Assembly: GCF_000283155.1 (NCBI RefSeq)
Contig: NW_004454239.1
Coordinates: 4,013,331 to 4,077,330, forward strand
From: Ceratotherium simum simum
Lineage: Eukaryota; Chordata; Mammalia; Perissodactyla; Rhinocerotidae
Direction: 5' to 3'
DNA: 64,000 nucleotides
The notes beneath the pieces were generated by a model that searched no databases, was not told where the DNA came from, and was given only the letters and a program-made list of their open reading frames with translations. Below are positions 1 through 11,049 of the stretch, in pieces. How positions within the stretch are numbered: position 1 is the first letter of the stretch; every line of letters starts with the position of its first letter. Position numbers and translations under genes: made by a program.

Positions 1-930
1 GTTAATCTCCAAAATATATAAAGAACTCATGTATCTCAACAAGAAAAAAACTAACAATGCAATTAAAAAGTGGGCAAAAGTCCTGAACAGACATTTCTCC
101 AAAGAAGACATACAGATGGCCAACAGACACATGAAAAGTTGTTCAGCATCATTAACTATCAGGGAAATGCAAATCAAAACTACAATGAGGTATCACCTCA
201 CACCCGTCAGAATGGCTATAATCAACAAGACAGGAAAAAAACAAATGTTGGAGAGGATGTGGAGAGAAGGGAACTCTCATCCACTGCTGGTGGGAGTGCA
301 AACTGGCGCAGCCACTATGGAAAACTGTATGGAGATTCCTCAAAAAATTAAGGATAGAACTACCATACGATCAGCTATTCCACTGCTGGGTAGCTTTCCA
401 AAGAATGTGAAAACACCAATGCATAAAAATACATGCACTCTTGTGTTCATTGCAGCGTTATTCACAATAGGCAAGACGTGGAAGCAATCTAAGTGCCCAT
501 CAAGGGACGAATGGATAAAGAAGATGTGGTATATATACACAATGGAATACTACTCAGCCATAAAAAACGATGAAATCCAGCCATTTGTGACAACATGGAT
601 GGACACTGAGGGTATTATGCAAAGTGAAATAAGTCAGAGGGAAAAGGTCAAATACTGTACATCTCACTCATTAAGTAGTAGATAATAACAACAAACAAAC
701 ACATAGAGACAGAGATTGGATTGGTGGTTACCAGAGGGGAAGGAGGGAGGAAGGAGGGTGAAAGGGATAATTAGGCACATGTGTGCGGTGACGGATTATA
801 ATTAGTATTTGGGTGGTGAACATGAGAACATGATGTAATCCATGCAGAAATGGAAGTATAATGATGTACAGCTGAAATTTATATAATGTTATAAACCAAT
901 GTTACCACAATAAACCAAAAAAAATAAAAT
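1..930 (+). mobile_element. LINE-1 3' end (ORF2 C-terminus and 3' UTR), truncated by window edge
   Basis: The first ~680 bases encode a degenerate L1 ORF2 C-terminus, with [27 protein letters not shown] and [17 protein letters not shown] visible in one 218-codon open frame. A GGGAAGGAGGGAGGAAGG purine tract and an A-rich end with AATAAA follow. It is a non-LTR retrotransposon and probably 5'-truncated. Parts of the usual ORF2 frame are shifted, so it is inactive. Confidence 0.93.
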
Positions 931-1100
931 AAAATTACATACCCACATATATGTGTAGACAAAATAATTTGAAAATATTAATAGTGACTACCTCTAGATG
1001 GTGGGACCATGGGTGACAAACTTTCTTAATAATTTTCTCCAGTTAAGAAATTTTTTGCAAGAATCCTATATTACGTTAATCATTAGAAAGAGAGCAATTA

Positions 1101-1422
1101 GGGCCAGCCCTGTGGCTTAGCGGTTAAGTGCGCGTGCTCTGCTACTGGCAGCCCGGGTTCGGATCCCAGGCGCGCACCAACTCACCGCTTGTCCCACCAT
1201 GCTGAGGCGGCGTCCCACATACAGCAACTAGAAGGATATGCAACTACCACATACAACTATATACTGGGGCTTTGGGGAGAAAAAGGGAAAAAAAGGAGGC
1301 GGATTAGCAATAGATGTTAGCTCAGGGCCGGTCCGTCTCAGAAAAAAAAAAAAAGAGAGAATGACTGGCATGGATGTTAGCTCAGGGCTGATCTTTCTCA
1401 CCAAAAAAAAAAAAAAAAAGAA
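1101..1422 (+). mobile_element. ERE SINE, long composite form
   Basis: Starts GGGCCAGCCCTGTGGCTTAG with A box and B box (GGGTTCGGATCCC). It has both tail modules: AACTAGAAGGATATGC then GATGTTAGCTCAGGGC, the latter twice. Imperfect target duplication AGAGCRATTA flanks it. Confidence 0.93.
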
Positions 1423-1675
1423 ACAGAGCGATTATCTTATTTCTATCTTGGAAAAGAAATATCTAGAGCTGAAGGGGTCTGGCAGGCGTTCCAGGCTGTT
1501 AGAAATTTGGAAGCAAACAGGCTATTGCATGTGACCCTGGAGGGGACAACAACGAAATTAGTGAGACTGAACTGAGTAAACTTATTCTGTTCTTCAACTT
1601 CCCTGCCAAATCACTGAGGCACAATCTGTCAAGAGTACTCTGGGAATGAACAAAATCCAGGAAAATGGAAATTCT

Positions 1676-1834
1676 CGATCAGATGAGACAATGTGTGCAA
1701 AGCAGACAGCTCCGGTCTAGGCTCCTGGCAGGTTTAGGAAAACTGCTCCATATATGTCGTTTCCTCCTCTCTTCCGCTTTCTCCAAATCACTGTTGTAAA
1801 TCTTTTGGATAGAATCCTCAAAGAGGATAGTGTC
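1676..1834 (-). other. Candidate second exon of the same unidentified minus-strand transcript
   Basis: The acceptor-like CTTGGTTTTCAG|GACACT starts an open frame of about 50 codons, beginning DTILFEDSIQKIYNSDLEKA and followed by a basic stretch. Joining it to the ATG exon at 2119 is in phase 0. The intervening intron would be about 278 bp, of which about 226 bp is a SINE plus one target-site copy. That leaves an improbable ~52 bp ancestral intron and lowers my confidence. No known protein family was recognised. Confidence 0.25.
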
Positions 1835-1874
1835 CTGAAAACCAAGAAGCCCTTTCCAAGAAGAAAGTGCCATG

Positions 1875-2088
1875 GGGCCGGCCCCGTGGCTTAGCGGTTA
1901 AGTGCGCGCACTCTGCTGCTGGCGACCCGGGTTCGGGTCCCGGGCGCGCACCGACGCACTGCCTCTCCGGCCATGTTGAGGCCGCGTCCCACATACAGCA
2001 ACTAGAAGGTTGTGCAGCTATGACATACAACTATCTGCTGGGGCTTTGGGGGGAAAAATAAATAAATAAAATCTTTAAAAAAAAAAAA
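1875..2088 (+). mobile_element. ERE SINE
   Basis: Begins GGGGCCGGCCCCGTGGCTTA and ends in A-rich sequence. It is flanked by a perfect 12 bp target duplication AAGAAAGTGCCA (1861-1872 and 2089-2100). It interrupts the candidate minus-strand intron. Confidence 0.97.
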
Positions 2089-2112
2089 AAGAAAGTGCCA
2101 AATACACCTTAC

Positions 2113-2125
2113 CTCTCCCATGACT
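2113..2125 (-). other. Candidate 5' exon end with ATG and splice donor
   Basis: On the minus strand, GTCATGGGAGAG|GTAAGG gives an ATG, two codons and a near-perfect splice donor, about 0.5 kb downstream of the CpG island. Its 5' boundary was not determined. The gene is not recognised, so this is tentative. Confidence 0.3.
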
Positions 2126-2639
2126 TCTGATGCACAGCGGCTCTTCTCTTCTCCTCTTCCGGATTCTTAGAGAAGGAAAAAGGTGGAAAAGGGTTCAGAA
2201 ACTATGAGACAACAGTCCCTTCCTGGAGCCCAGAGGAGGCGAAGTCCGAATCAATCCCTGCCCCACCCCAGGCACTGGGAGGGAGCCAAAGCCACAGAAG
2301 CCTGCAACTCCACCACCCTCTCCCATCACCACAAAGACGAGCAGGCGACGCTAGGGGCCCACACAGGAGTCCTGGGAGAGCATCCCAGACTCGGGCCTCC
2401 TTCCCCCATCACAGCCTGACTGGATTCTTCCAGGCCCAGTATGTTACACTGAGCCCAGGTCTGTGGCTGCAAGACACAGCCTAAGCGGATCCACTTGTCC
2501 GAATCGCACACTCCTGTGCTCTGGGCTGGGGGCACCTCTACGGGCCTGGACTCCCGACAGCCACAGGGTGAAAGAAGAAAAAAGTGGCAGTAGGAGGGGC
2601 ACCCGGTCCCAATCTCTAGAAACCCGCTGGACACCAGAA

Positions 2640-3790
2640 ATAGCTCCGGGGAGAAAGCCATTCACTGCGCTGGAGACCGACTGGCGGCGGCGGCGTCAGC
2701 TTCGGCCGGTCTGGAGCGCGCGAGGCCGTGGGGGTCTGGGGTGAACTCCCAGAACCCATCCTCCGGCGGACCCCCCCAGCGTCCACCAAGGACGTACAAA
2801 GGGGGCCCCCTCCAGTTCCAGCCGCAAAGGCAGAGTGGGCGCCGCGGCCACCGGTCGCCGAGCCCCGGACGTCGGGGCGCGATCCTCGCAGGCAGGAGGC
2901 CACACGGCTGCGGCACCCTCGGCCGCCAGCCCCCCAGCCCGCTCCCGCGCCGGCCCGAAACCACCCCCACCCCCTGCGGACGCGCGGCCGCCGTCCGCGA
3001 CTGTCCCAGCGGGGACACGCGGCCCGGACGTGCCCGACGGCCGTCCGTACTGAAGACCCCAGCCCCGCCCGGGGTCCTCGCACTCCCGTCTGATCCAGTC
3101 CGCCGCAAACCAGTGAGCTAGGCCGCCGGACCCTTTGCGGCCGAACTCCCGCCAACCTACCAGCGGCCAGCCGACTTCGGCGGGAAGCGCCCGTGCCGCG
3201 GAGCCCTCAGGAAAACGTAGTCCCGAGGAGGAAAAACCCAGCCAGGGCCGGCCGGCACCACAGTCGTGCGCCCAGAGCCGCGCCGCGTTCAGGGAAGCCC
3301 GGTCCCGGCCGCGCGGCCGCGCCTGCGCTTCCTCCGAGCACCTGGGCGAACCCGCGGCTCCGGGCGGCAAGCGGCCGCCGGCGGGCGAGGAAAGGCTGTG
3401 GGCCCTGGAGGCTTCTGGGAAAGGCGGCGCTCAGCCGGGGAGAGCGGGGAGGGGGCTGGGGGGCGGTCCTCCCCAGGACGGCTCCCCCCATGCCGCGAGC
3501 TAGGAGTCCTCCCGGACCTGGGCGGTTCAGCCCTTGGCGCCCCACGATGCTGGTGGAGCTGGGAGCTCAGGTTTCCCCCGAGAAGCCCCTCTCCAGTCGC
3601 GGGCGCCGCCGGGAAGTGCAGTCCTCAGTCGGGAAGGCCCCCGCGCCGCAGCCAGGTGCCCTGGCTTTTCGGCACCATTCAGGCGGGGTGGTAGGGACGC
3701 CCAGTAGGGGCTGGGCCCACCCTGGAGGCGTCTGGGAAATGCAGTCCTGGCTTAGCGGGCTGGGGATGTGGAGGAGGAGAGGCTGAAGTG
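2640..3790. promoter_or_regulatory. CpG island, candidate promoter
   Basis: About 1.1 kb of very GC- and CpG-rich sequence with GGCGGCGGCGGCG, many CCGG and GCGC sites and no TATA box. Three copies of a GGGAANTGYAGTCC-like motif (3208-3224, 3609-3624, 3731-3747) occur near its right side. Long ORFs run in several frames here, but they overlap on both strands and look like products of base composition. The island probably drives a gene to the left on the minus strand, perhaps the ATG-containing exon near 2119. I do not know which gene. Confidence 0.75.
3208..3747 (+). promoter_or_regulatory. Three ZNF143/THAP11-like motifs
   Basis: CAGGAAAACGTAGTCC (3208-3224), CCGGGAAGTGCAGTCC (3609-3624) and TCTGGGAAATGCAGTCC (3731-3747) resemble the reverse complement of ACTACAANTCCCAGMATGC. 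That motif is common in mammalian CpG-island promoters. All three have the same orientation. Confidence 0.5.
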
Positions 3791-3842
3791 GGGCAGTCTG
3801 CAGCTCAGGATCGGGGAACCTGAGAAGGGCCTGGGGGAGGTT

Positions 3843-4268
3843 TGTTAACCAAAATGAGCAGCTTTACGAGGCAAAGATAAGTTTTAAAGAAAAGAGAGAC
3901 TTTACTAAAAGGTTTGCAAACCGGGAAAGTACACCTCAACCCGCAAGTTGATAGGTGGGCCCCGCCCCTCCGTCTTGGGGTGGCTGGATTTTAAAGGCAA
4001 AAATTGCAGAGTGTGCAAGGTTAAGGCTGAGTCCAGTTCTGATTGGTCGCCCTTTCCAGCTACAGTGTGTCTTGTGCCCGGGGCTTTCTAAACGTCCTAA
4101 CTGCAGGGAAAGACTACTGCATTGCTCTCCAGCCATGTGCTGACAGTTAAGGTTAAAAGGTAATTTTTTATTTCTGCCCATAGTTCAGCCTTGATGTGGT
4201 CATGGTGACCTTCACGACGACTCTGGCCTCGTTCTTATCTCTTTCTTTTAACCGATTGAAGGAGGACA
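3843..4268 (-). mobile_element. Probable solitary ERV LTR
   Basis: The block starts TGTTAACC and ends GAGGACA. It has AGTAAA-like and CCAAT-like elements on the minus strand and no coding capacity. No clear target duplication was found. The family is not assigned. Confidence 0.4.
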
Positions 4269-4269
4269 A

Positions 4270-5090
4270 CCCTGGGTCTGGAATGGAAATAATGGAATAC
4301 CAAAACTAACCTCTATATACCACGTAATACTGTTTTCAAATTTTGTATAAGTACATAAATACAAAAAAAAAAGCCACTTGGGTAATAAGATCTCTGAAAA
4401 GTTACACTAACATTTGTTAACAGTAGTTAATTTCTAGGACGTGTAATTACGAATTTTTTTCTTTTTACTTTAAGAGTATTCCCTTATATTTTGGGCATAG
4501 TCATGTTCTTCTTATGAAACATTATGTATTAAATTTTGTTAAATATAAAGTGAATAAGTATAGACTCTGAAATTGATGAGCTAGAAAACAGAAAAGTGGG
4601 CCAGATTTTTAAAATTTGCAATTTGGTTCTAAAGGATAAATGAAACACAATATTGATAAACAATAACAAAACAGGAAATTAAATCAAAATGAAAACATTA
4701 GAAATGAGAAAGATTAAACCATAGACACATAATTTAAAAGAACTTTGAGGCTATGTGCAACTCTATAACCATAGTAGAGGAAATTGTAGCTTTTCTAGTA
4801 AAATTTAAATTACTAATTTCTACTAAGAACTAGAAAACCTGAACAGAACAATAACCATAATAAAATTTAAATATATCTTAAAATATGTACTAAAGGTACA
4901 TATTAAAAAGGTACCAGATGGTTATAGCTGAGTTTTAGCTAATTTTTGATCTAATGATGATTATGCAGTTTACTCAGATCCTAGGAAAAGATGGAATGTT
5001 CTCTAATTAATTTTGTCTAACTAGTATAAAACCTGATAAAAACAGGCCAAAAGAAAAGCGTTAATCAGTTTCATTTGTGTTAAAAGATAA
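4270..5090. other. AT-rich noncoding stretch
   Basis: I see no gene, no recognisable repeat and no long ORF. It may be heavily decayed LINE sequence. Confidence 0.5.
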
Positions 5091-5450
5091 ACTGAAGCAC
5101 GTTAAAATTTTCAGGAGTTTATTTGAGCATACGTGGATTTGAATCATGCAGTGTCAAACCAAAAGTGGTTAGGTGCACTCCACCAACAGGAGCTATTGGA
5201 AAGATTTTTATAGAGAAGACTGCTAAGCAAAGCAAGGAAATGATTTGATTGGCTATCACTGAAGCAGTTGCCTTACTTGGGAGAGCTAAATTGGCTGTTT
5301 GTGATTGGTTGTTCTTAAGTTTTATTTTCTTATATTTGGGTGCATTTACTCTGGGTTGGGTTTTGGTTTGCTTACATAGGCTACCAAGGTATTAGAGCCA
5401 CCTCGTTCAAATGGCGTCCTTGTTTAATTACTTTAACATTTGTGATTATA
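5090..5450 (-). mobile_element. Probable LTR-type repeat
   Basis: The stretch from AAACTGAAGCACGTTAAAA to TTAATTACTTTAACA resembles ERV LTR sequence I have met in mammalian genomes, with direct and inverted CCAAT-like motifs (GATTGG repeated). The family is not certain. Confidence 0.4.
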
Positions 5451-5635
5451 AATGCAAAAATACCAAATAAAAGGCTGATTTCAACAATGTAGTATAAAAT
5501 TTGAACAACGAATTATGTCAAAAGATTTCCTAATGTTAGAAGAACATTAAGAAATCCAATGACAAAATGCATTGCATGAACAAATTAAAGGAGATAAAAG
5601 CAATACATATATCAAATGATGCCAATAAGATAATG

Positions 5636-6070
5636 TGGTAGACAGAATAATGCCCCTTCCCCCGGAAGATGTTCAAGTCCTAATCCCCAGAACCTGTGAA
5701 TGACTATGTTATCTTACATGGCAAAAGAGACTTTTCAGATATGCTTAAATTAAAGATCTTTTGAGATGAGAAGATTATCCTGGATTATCTGAGTAGGCCC
5801 AGTGTAATCACAAGGGTCCTTATAAGAGGAAGGCAGGAGGGTCAGAGTCAGAGAGGAGAAGTGAAGACAAGGAAAGTTTGGAACCATGTGCTCTGAAGAT
5901 GGAGTAAGGAGCCATGAGCCAAGGGATACAGGCAGCTTCTAGAAGCTGGAAAAGGAAGGAAATATGTTCTCCTCTAGAGCAACAGAAAGAATGCAGCTCT
6001 GTCAACACCTTGAATTTAGCCCATAAGATCCATTTCAGACTTCTGACCCCAATCTCTGGATGAGGAAATC
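5636..6070 (+). mobile_element. Ancient mammalian LTR-type repeat (MaLR-like)
   Basis: It contains the common motifs GTAGACAGAATAATGCCCCT, TTATCCTGGATTATCTGAG, GTAATCACAAGGGTCCTTAT and CTTCTAGAAGCTGGAAAAGG in the expected order. I assign it to the MaLR/MLT class from memory. The exact subfamily is open. Confidence 0.65.
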
Positions 6071-6389
6071 TTTCCTCAGAGCAGGAGGAGGATGGAATGA
6101 CCTGTCATTCATCAGAAAGCCATGTCCTTGATAAGTTAGTCCTTCTGCCTTACTTCCTGAGATACTACCCCACGAACTCGCCACCCCCACCACAACCAGG
6201 ATATTTTGCATTCCTTCTCCTGAAACTTCTCTTCCAGAAACAAATTGAGGAACTGGTTCTCTGGTTCTCCTGTTCCAATGGGGTCTTTGGGTACCTCCTC
6301 AAGCAGCTCACTGCCCTCCCACATTTATTTCTCCCATATGATAGAGTGGAGTCACTTATTAGGCACATTTTCTTCAATAGTTTATTTTG

Positions 6390-8560
6390 AAGTTTTTCAA
6401 ATCTCCGGAAGCACTGAAATAATAGTACAAAGAACTCTTGCGTGTGCCTATCCCCTGGATTCACCAACTGTTAACAACTTGGCACTTTTGATAACCTCTC
6501 TACCATTTGAAAATAAATTCAAGTATCCTGATACTTCACTAGTAAATATGTCAGCGTGTAGCTCCTAAAAACAAGGACATTTTCTTACCACACAGCACTA
6601 AACAGAGTCTCACACACATATCACCACGTACCAGAAAACACAGTGTCTCACACTCACATCAGTAAACACAGTACGACATCCCACACACCTCTGAACACAC
6701 GCCATGATCAGACCTAAGGAAATTAATAATTCCACAGTTCACTCATATGCAAATTTCCCCCAAACATCCCCGAAATGTCTTATATAAGTTTTTCTTTAAG
6801 TAGGACACAAACTTCATGCGTTGCATTGGATGTTATGTCTCTTTAGTCTCTTAATCTAGAACAGTCCCTCCACCTTTTTTTTTCACTTTAAAATTTTATT
6901 GTTCTTTTTTTATTGATGTCATAATAGTTTATAACATTGTGAACTTTTAGTTGTACATTATTGTTTGTCAGTCACCATATAAATGCGTCCCTTCACCCCT
7001 TGTTCCACCCCCGAACCTCCTTCCCCCTGGTAACCACCAAACTATTCTGTGTGTTAGTTTATCTTCCACATATGAGTGAAATCATGCAGTGTTTGTCTTT
7101 CCGGCTTGTTTCGCTTAACATAATACCCTCCAGGTCTATCCATGTTGTTGCAAATGGGACGATTTTGTCTTTTTTATGGCTGAGTAGTGTTCCATTGTAT
7201 ATATATATATATACCACATCTTCTTGATCCAATCATCAGTCGAAGGACACAGGTTGCTTCCACTTCTTGGCTATAGTGAATAATGCTGCAGTGAACATAG
7301 GGGTGCATAAGCCTCTTTGGATTGTTGATTTCATGTTCGTTGGATAGATACCCAGTAGTGGGATAGCTGGATCATAGGGTATTTCTATTTTTAATTTTTT
7401 GAGGAATCTCCATACTGTTTTCCATAGAGGCTGCACCAGTTTGCATTCCCACCAGCAGTGAATGAGGGTTCCCTTTTCTCCACAACCTCTCCAACATTTG
7501 TTATTTTTTGTCTTGGTAATTATAGCCATTCTAATGGGTGTAAGGTGATATCTTAGTATTGTTTTGATTTGCATTTCCCTGAAGGTTAGTGATGTTGAAC
7601 ATCTTTTCATGTGCCTATTGGCCATCTGTATATCTTCCTTGGAAAAATGTCTGTTCATATCCTCTGCCCATTTTTTGATTGGGTGGTTTGTTTTTTTGTT
7701 GTTCAGTTGTGTGAGTTCTTTATATGTTATGGAGATTAACCCCTTTTTGGATATATGCTTTGCAAATACTTTCTCCCAGCTGGTGGGTTGTCTTTTCATT
7801 TTGTTTCTGGTTTCCTTTGCCTTGCAGGAGCTCTTTAGTCTGATGAAGTCCTGCTTGTTTATTTTTTCTTCCTCCACCTTTTTGTTTTCTCTAGACATTG
7901 ATATTTTTAAGAATCTAGGTTAGTTGTTCTACAGAACACATAAGACATTTCTGGATTTGTCTGGTTATTTCCTTCTGGTAAAATCCAGGTGAAACACATT
8001 TAGTAAGGATACTACATAGACAACGTTGTGTCTTCTTGTATCGCGTTGGGAGAAACATGAGGTCCGGTCATTTCACTATTGGTGATGCTAAATTTGATCA
8101 CTTAGTTAAGGTGGTAATGGCCAGGTATCTCCATTGTAAAGTTATATTTTTTCCTTTCTAATTGGTAAGTAGCCTGAGGGCTCATAACTTAGGACCATAT
8201 GAATCTCCTATTTCCCAACAATCATATTCATATTTAATATAAGGTGTGTGTTACTTCTTCACATAAATTAATGTGTTACTCTTTCATATAAATATGAATC
8301 ATGAAATTATATTTTGTATATGGACTTTTTATTATATATCCATGTTAATGGTGTACTGTTGACACATATATATGTATACACATCATTCTTCAATGTTGGA
8401 TAATCAATCCTTGTTATCTACTTTGTGAACCATTTAAGATATTTTATAGGGTAATTTAGAATACAACCAATTTTGATTTTGTTCGTGGCTTTTGAGTTTA
8501 ACTTCCGTAAAAATACAATATTACTGTAAACAGATATTCATTTTCAAGTCATTGAGCTTC
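6390..8560 (-). mobile_element. Old LINE (L1M-type 3' region), interrupted by a younger L1
   Basis: Flanks at 6390-6885 and 7922-8560 belong to one old element, with TATGTCTCTTTAGTCTCTTA on the left and GATCACTTAGTTAAGGTGG on the right. The same family recurs at 17690-18460. A younger L1 at 6888-7920 splits it. Confidence 0.6.
6888..7920 (-). mobile_element. LINE-1 3' portion, antisense
   Basis: The minus strand encodes a degenerate ORF2 C-terminus in a 220-codon frame (7898-7236), with [18 protein letters not shown] and [18 protein letters not shown] visible. The L1 3' UTR follows, towards 6888. Truncated and inactive. Confidence 0.92.
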
Positions 8561-8589
8561 TCCATCGTGCCCAATGTTCTGTTAGGAGG

Positions 8590-8815
8590 ACTGATGGGCA
8601 GAAACACATATCTTGGAGAGAAAGACGAGAGTCTTTATTGTAGAGCTTATGATCTGTCAAGGAGGCAGATGGCAAACTGTCCTGCCTATGAGACTTTTAG
8701 GAGTTGGGTATCATGGAGAATTTAAGTGCGAAGGTCTTGGTGAATGATGGTGGGCTTTTGCCAAAAATGGATGAGAAGCGTTTTATACTAGCACCCAATT
8801 CCTTTAGTCAGTTTG
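8590..8815 (-). mobile_element. Possible LTR fragment
   Basis: A short region with an antisense AATAAA (GTCTTTATTGTAGAGC) and LTR-like composition. Low certainty. Confidence 0.3.
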
Positions 8816-9146
8816 TGTCAGTTTGGGTTCAATCAGAAAACAGAAATCGCACCAGAATTTAAACAGAAGTTTGATATAAAGAATTATTAAGAATGATGAG
8901 AGTAACTAAAAAGACATCAAAGAACTCTAAAGGGCCCTTTAGGGTACTTTTGCCATAAGCAAGCACCTTTGCCCTAGACATCTTTGCCGCAAGCATTTTC
9001 GCTGCCAACATTTTCACCGTATAGCTAATTGTAAGGCAATTTTGCCATAAAAGATAAAATAACTGGTTGACAGTTTGGTTTGACAATTTGGTTTCAACTG
9101 GTTGACAGTTTAGTTTCATTTCTCCATTGACGCAGTACTCCCATTT

Positions 9147-9358
9147 TTTTTTTTTTTAAAGATTTTATTTATTTATTTTCCCCCCAAAGCCCCAGTAGAT
9201 AGTTGTATGTCATAGCTGCACCTCCTTCCAGTTGCTGCATGTGGGACACAGCCTCAGCATGGCCAGAGAAGCAGCGCATCAGTGCACGCCCGGGATCTGA
9301 ACCCGGGCCGCCAGCAGCGGAGCGCACGCACCCAACCGCTAAGCCACGGGGCCGGCCC
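9147..9358 (-). mobile_element. ERE SINE
   Basis: Reverse-orientation copy ending CACGGGGCCGGCCC, with the CTGGGGCTTTGGGGGG-type tail. The target duplication ACTCCCATTTTT is present on both sides. It is inserted inside the palindromic element. Confidence 0.95.
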
Positions 9359-9540
9359 TCCCCAACTCCCATTTTTATATTATATAAATCTCAGCTTTGC
9401 ATTTCCTATAGAACTTCGGAACGTGTGTCACCAGACATGAGACAAGAACAAAGAACAGTGTAGAAGGCTTTGTATTATATAAAAGTCTATTTTGTATTGC
9501 ACAATGCAATACAAAGCTCAGTTACAAATATGCATCCTAG

Positions 9541-9792
9541 GGCCCAGTCTGGTGGTGCAGTGGTTAAGTTCGGCACGCTCTGCTTTGGTGGCCTGGGGTT
9601 GGCAGGTTCAGATCCTGGGCTCAGACCTACTCCGCTCATCAAGCCATGCTGTGGCAGCGTCCCACATACAAAATAGAGGAAGATGGGCACAGATGTTATC
9701 TCAGGGCCACTCTTCCTCAAGCAAAAAGAGGAAGATTGGCAAAAGGTGTTAGCTCACGGCCAATCTTCCTCACCAACAAACAAACAAACATA
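9541..9792 (+). mobile_element. ERE1-type SINE (GGAAGATGGGCAC tail)
   Basis: Begins GGCCCAGTCTGGTGGTGCAG and carries GGAAGATGGGCACAGATG and GGCCAATCTTCCTC. It is flanked by a perfect 17 bp target duplication ACAAATATGCATCCTAG (9524-9540, 9793-9809). Confidence 0.96.
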
Positions 9793-10736
9793 ACAAATAT
9801 GCATCCTAGTATTTGGAAACTGATAGCTCTCTTAATGAAGGAAGAAATTTTAGCGAAAAAGAAAAAGTGTGATGGATATTGAATGAGATGAATCAACAAG
9901 CCAAAAAAAATAAGTACAATGCTACAAATGAAAGACTTTGAAGACAAGAGCTTAGGTACAACCCACAAAGTAAAATCAGTTGTTTGCACAGTATTGCCAT
10001 GAATCTACACACACTTTAAATGTATTCAAATATTTTGCATTTTGCAATAAAGTTTTAAATTTTATTATTCATTTTTCATGTTTTGTTATGTCCTTTTTAA
10101 TGTCCCTTTTTTATTTTTCTTCATTTCATCTTTTACAGCAAAATTGCCTTATGGCCAATTAGTTATGCAGTGAAAATGTCTGCAGTGAAAATGCGTGCGG
10201 CAAAGGTGTCTACAGCAAAGATGCTTACAGCGAAAATACCAGACACGGGCTGAGGGAGAGTACCTAAGGAAGGACAAATTTGGAAGGAGGGTCCCTCCCA
10301 GAGGCTGGGTTTCAGGCCTCTTTGGAGAAGATATAGTTCCATCCCACTGGACGGCAGAGAAGTTTGCTGGGTTGCCAAGTACTCAGAGTGGGAGTGGCAC
10401 TGCAGGCCTGAGGGCTGAGATACATGGTATCCACATCAGGAGGGCTGCAGGAAGTAGCCTTCCATGGCACACGCAAGCCAAAGCTGATGGGCAGGCAGAC
10501 AGAGAGAGCTGGGATGCCACTTGTGCGCATGAGGTCTAGAGCCCACAGGCCCTCAGCAAGGTAGTCACTGGGCCCAGGCCAGGTCAGCAAGATCTCCAAG
10601 AGACTGCGTGCTCTGGAGCACTGCTGTGCTGAGCATCACTGACTGTTTTGACATACACACACCCCACAGACCATGAAGCAAGAGCAAGAAAAAGCAAGAT
10701 ATAGCAACCAGAACCAAGAAGAGAGGCCCTTTCCTC

Positions 10737-10757
10737 CTGCAGCGCCCTCTGCTGACA
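10737..10757 (-). promoter_or_regulatory. CTCF-type motif
   Basis: The minus strand reads GTCAGCAGAGGGCGCTGC, which fits the CTCF core. It lies in old repeat sequence. Confidence 0.5.
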
Positions 10758-11049
10758 AGGCTTCACATCGTACTCACTGTAAAGAAGAAATGCTTCAAGA
10801 ATCCTGTCCGTTTTCACAGAGCAGGTACTGAAGGGTAAATTTGGAGCTCAGAGGCAATAAACTGATAACTGGGCACAGTCAACTCCTTTGGCTACTCAGT
10901 TTCTACACACTTTTGTACACACATTTGAGCCTCCCATACAACAACAAAACAATTCCATATTTCTACCTAGCAAGATACAGCTAGCCAAATGAGAAAATGC
11001 ACAATCCCAACAGTTGACTATATTAATTATTAATTAATTTACGGCTATA

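Larger units (their letters stand above)
8942..10240. mobile_element. DNA-transposon-like element with ~100 bp inverted arms made of 15 bp repeats
   Basis: The left arm (8942-9058) and right arm (10125-10240) are inverted copies. Both contain 15 bp subterminal repeats: CTTTGCCCTAGACAT and CTTTGCCGCAAGCAT on the left, GAAAATGTCTGCAGT and AAAGATGCTTACAGC on the right. The interior is AT-rich without a usable ORF and carries two SINEs. Long arms with subterminal repeats suggest a MULE-type or similar nonautonomous transposon. The family is not identified and no clear target duplication was found. Confidence 0.6.
8816..10870. mobile_element. Old interspersed repeat split by a palindromic element
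   Basis: The left part (8816-8940) carries TGGGTTCAATCAGAAAACAG. The right part (10241-10870) carries GAGAGGCCCTTTCCTCC and GTAAAGAAGAAATG, a repeat type that also begins at about 38432. The two parts appear to be one element opened by the 8942-10240 insertion. The family is not assigned. Confidence 0.45.

Noticed and set aside
29..685. 218-codon ORF as a host gene
   Set aside because: It is the C-terminal part of LINE-1 ORF2, as is 7236-7898 on the minus strand.
1120..1170. tRNA gene candidates with A and B boxes
   Set aside because: The boxes belong to tRNA-derived SINEs; no complete cloverleaf tRNA was found.
2696..3370. 224-codon minus-strand ORF and several others over the CpG island
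   Set aside because: Overlapping frames are open on both strands because the DNA is GC-rich and poor in stop codons. Composition is Arg/Gly/Pro/Ala-rich with no domain.
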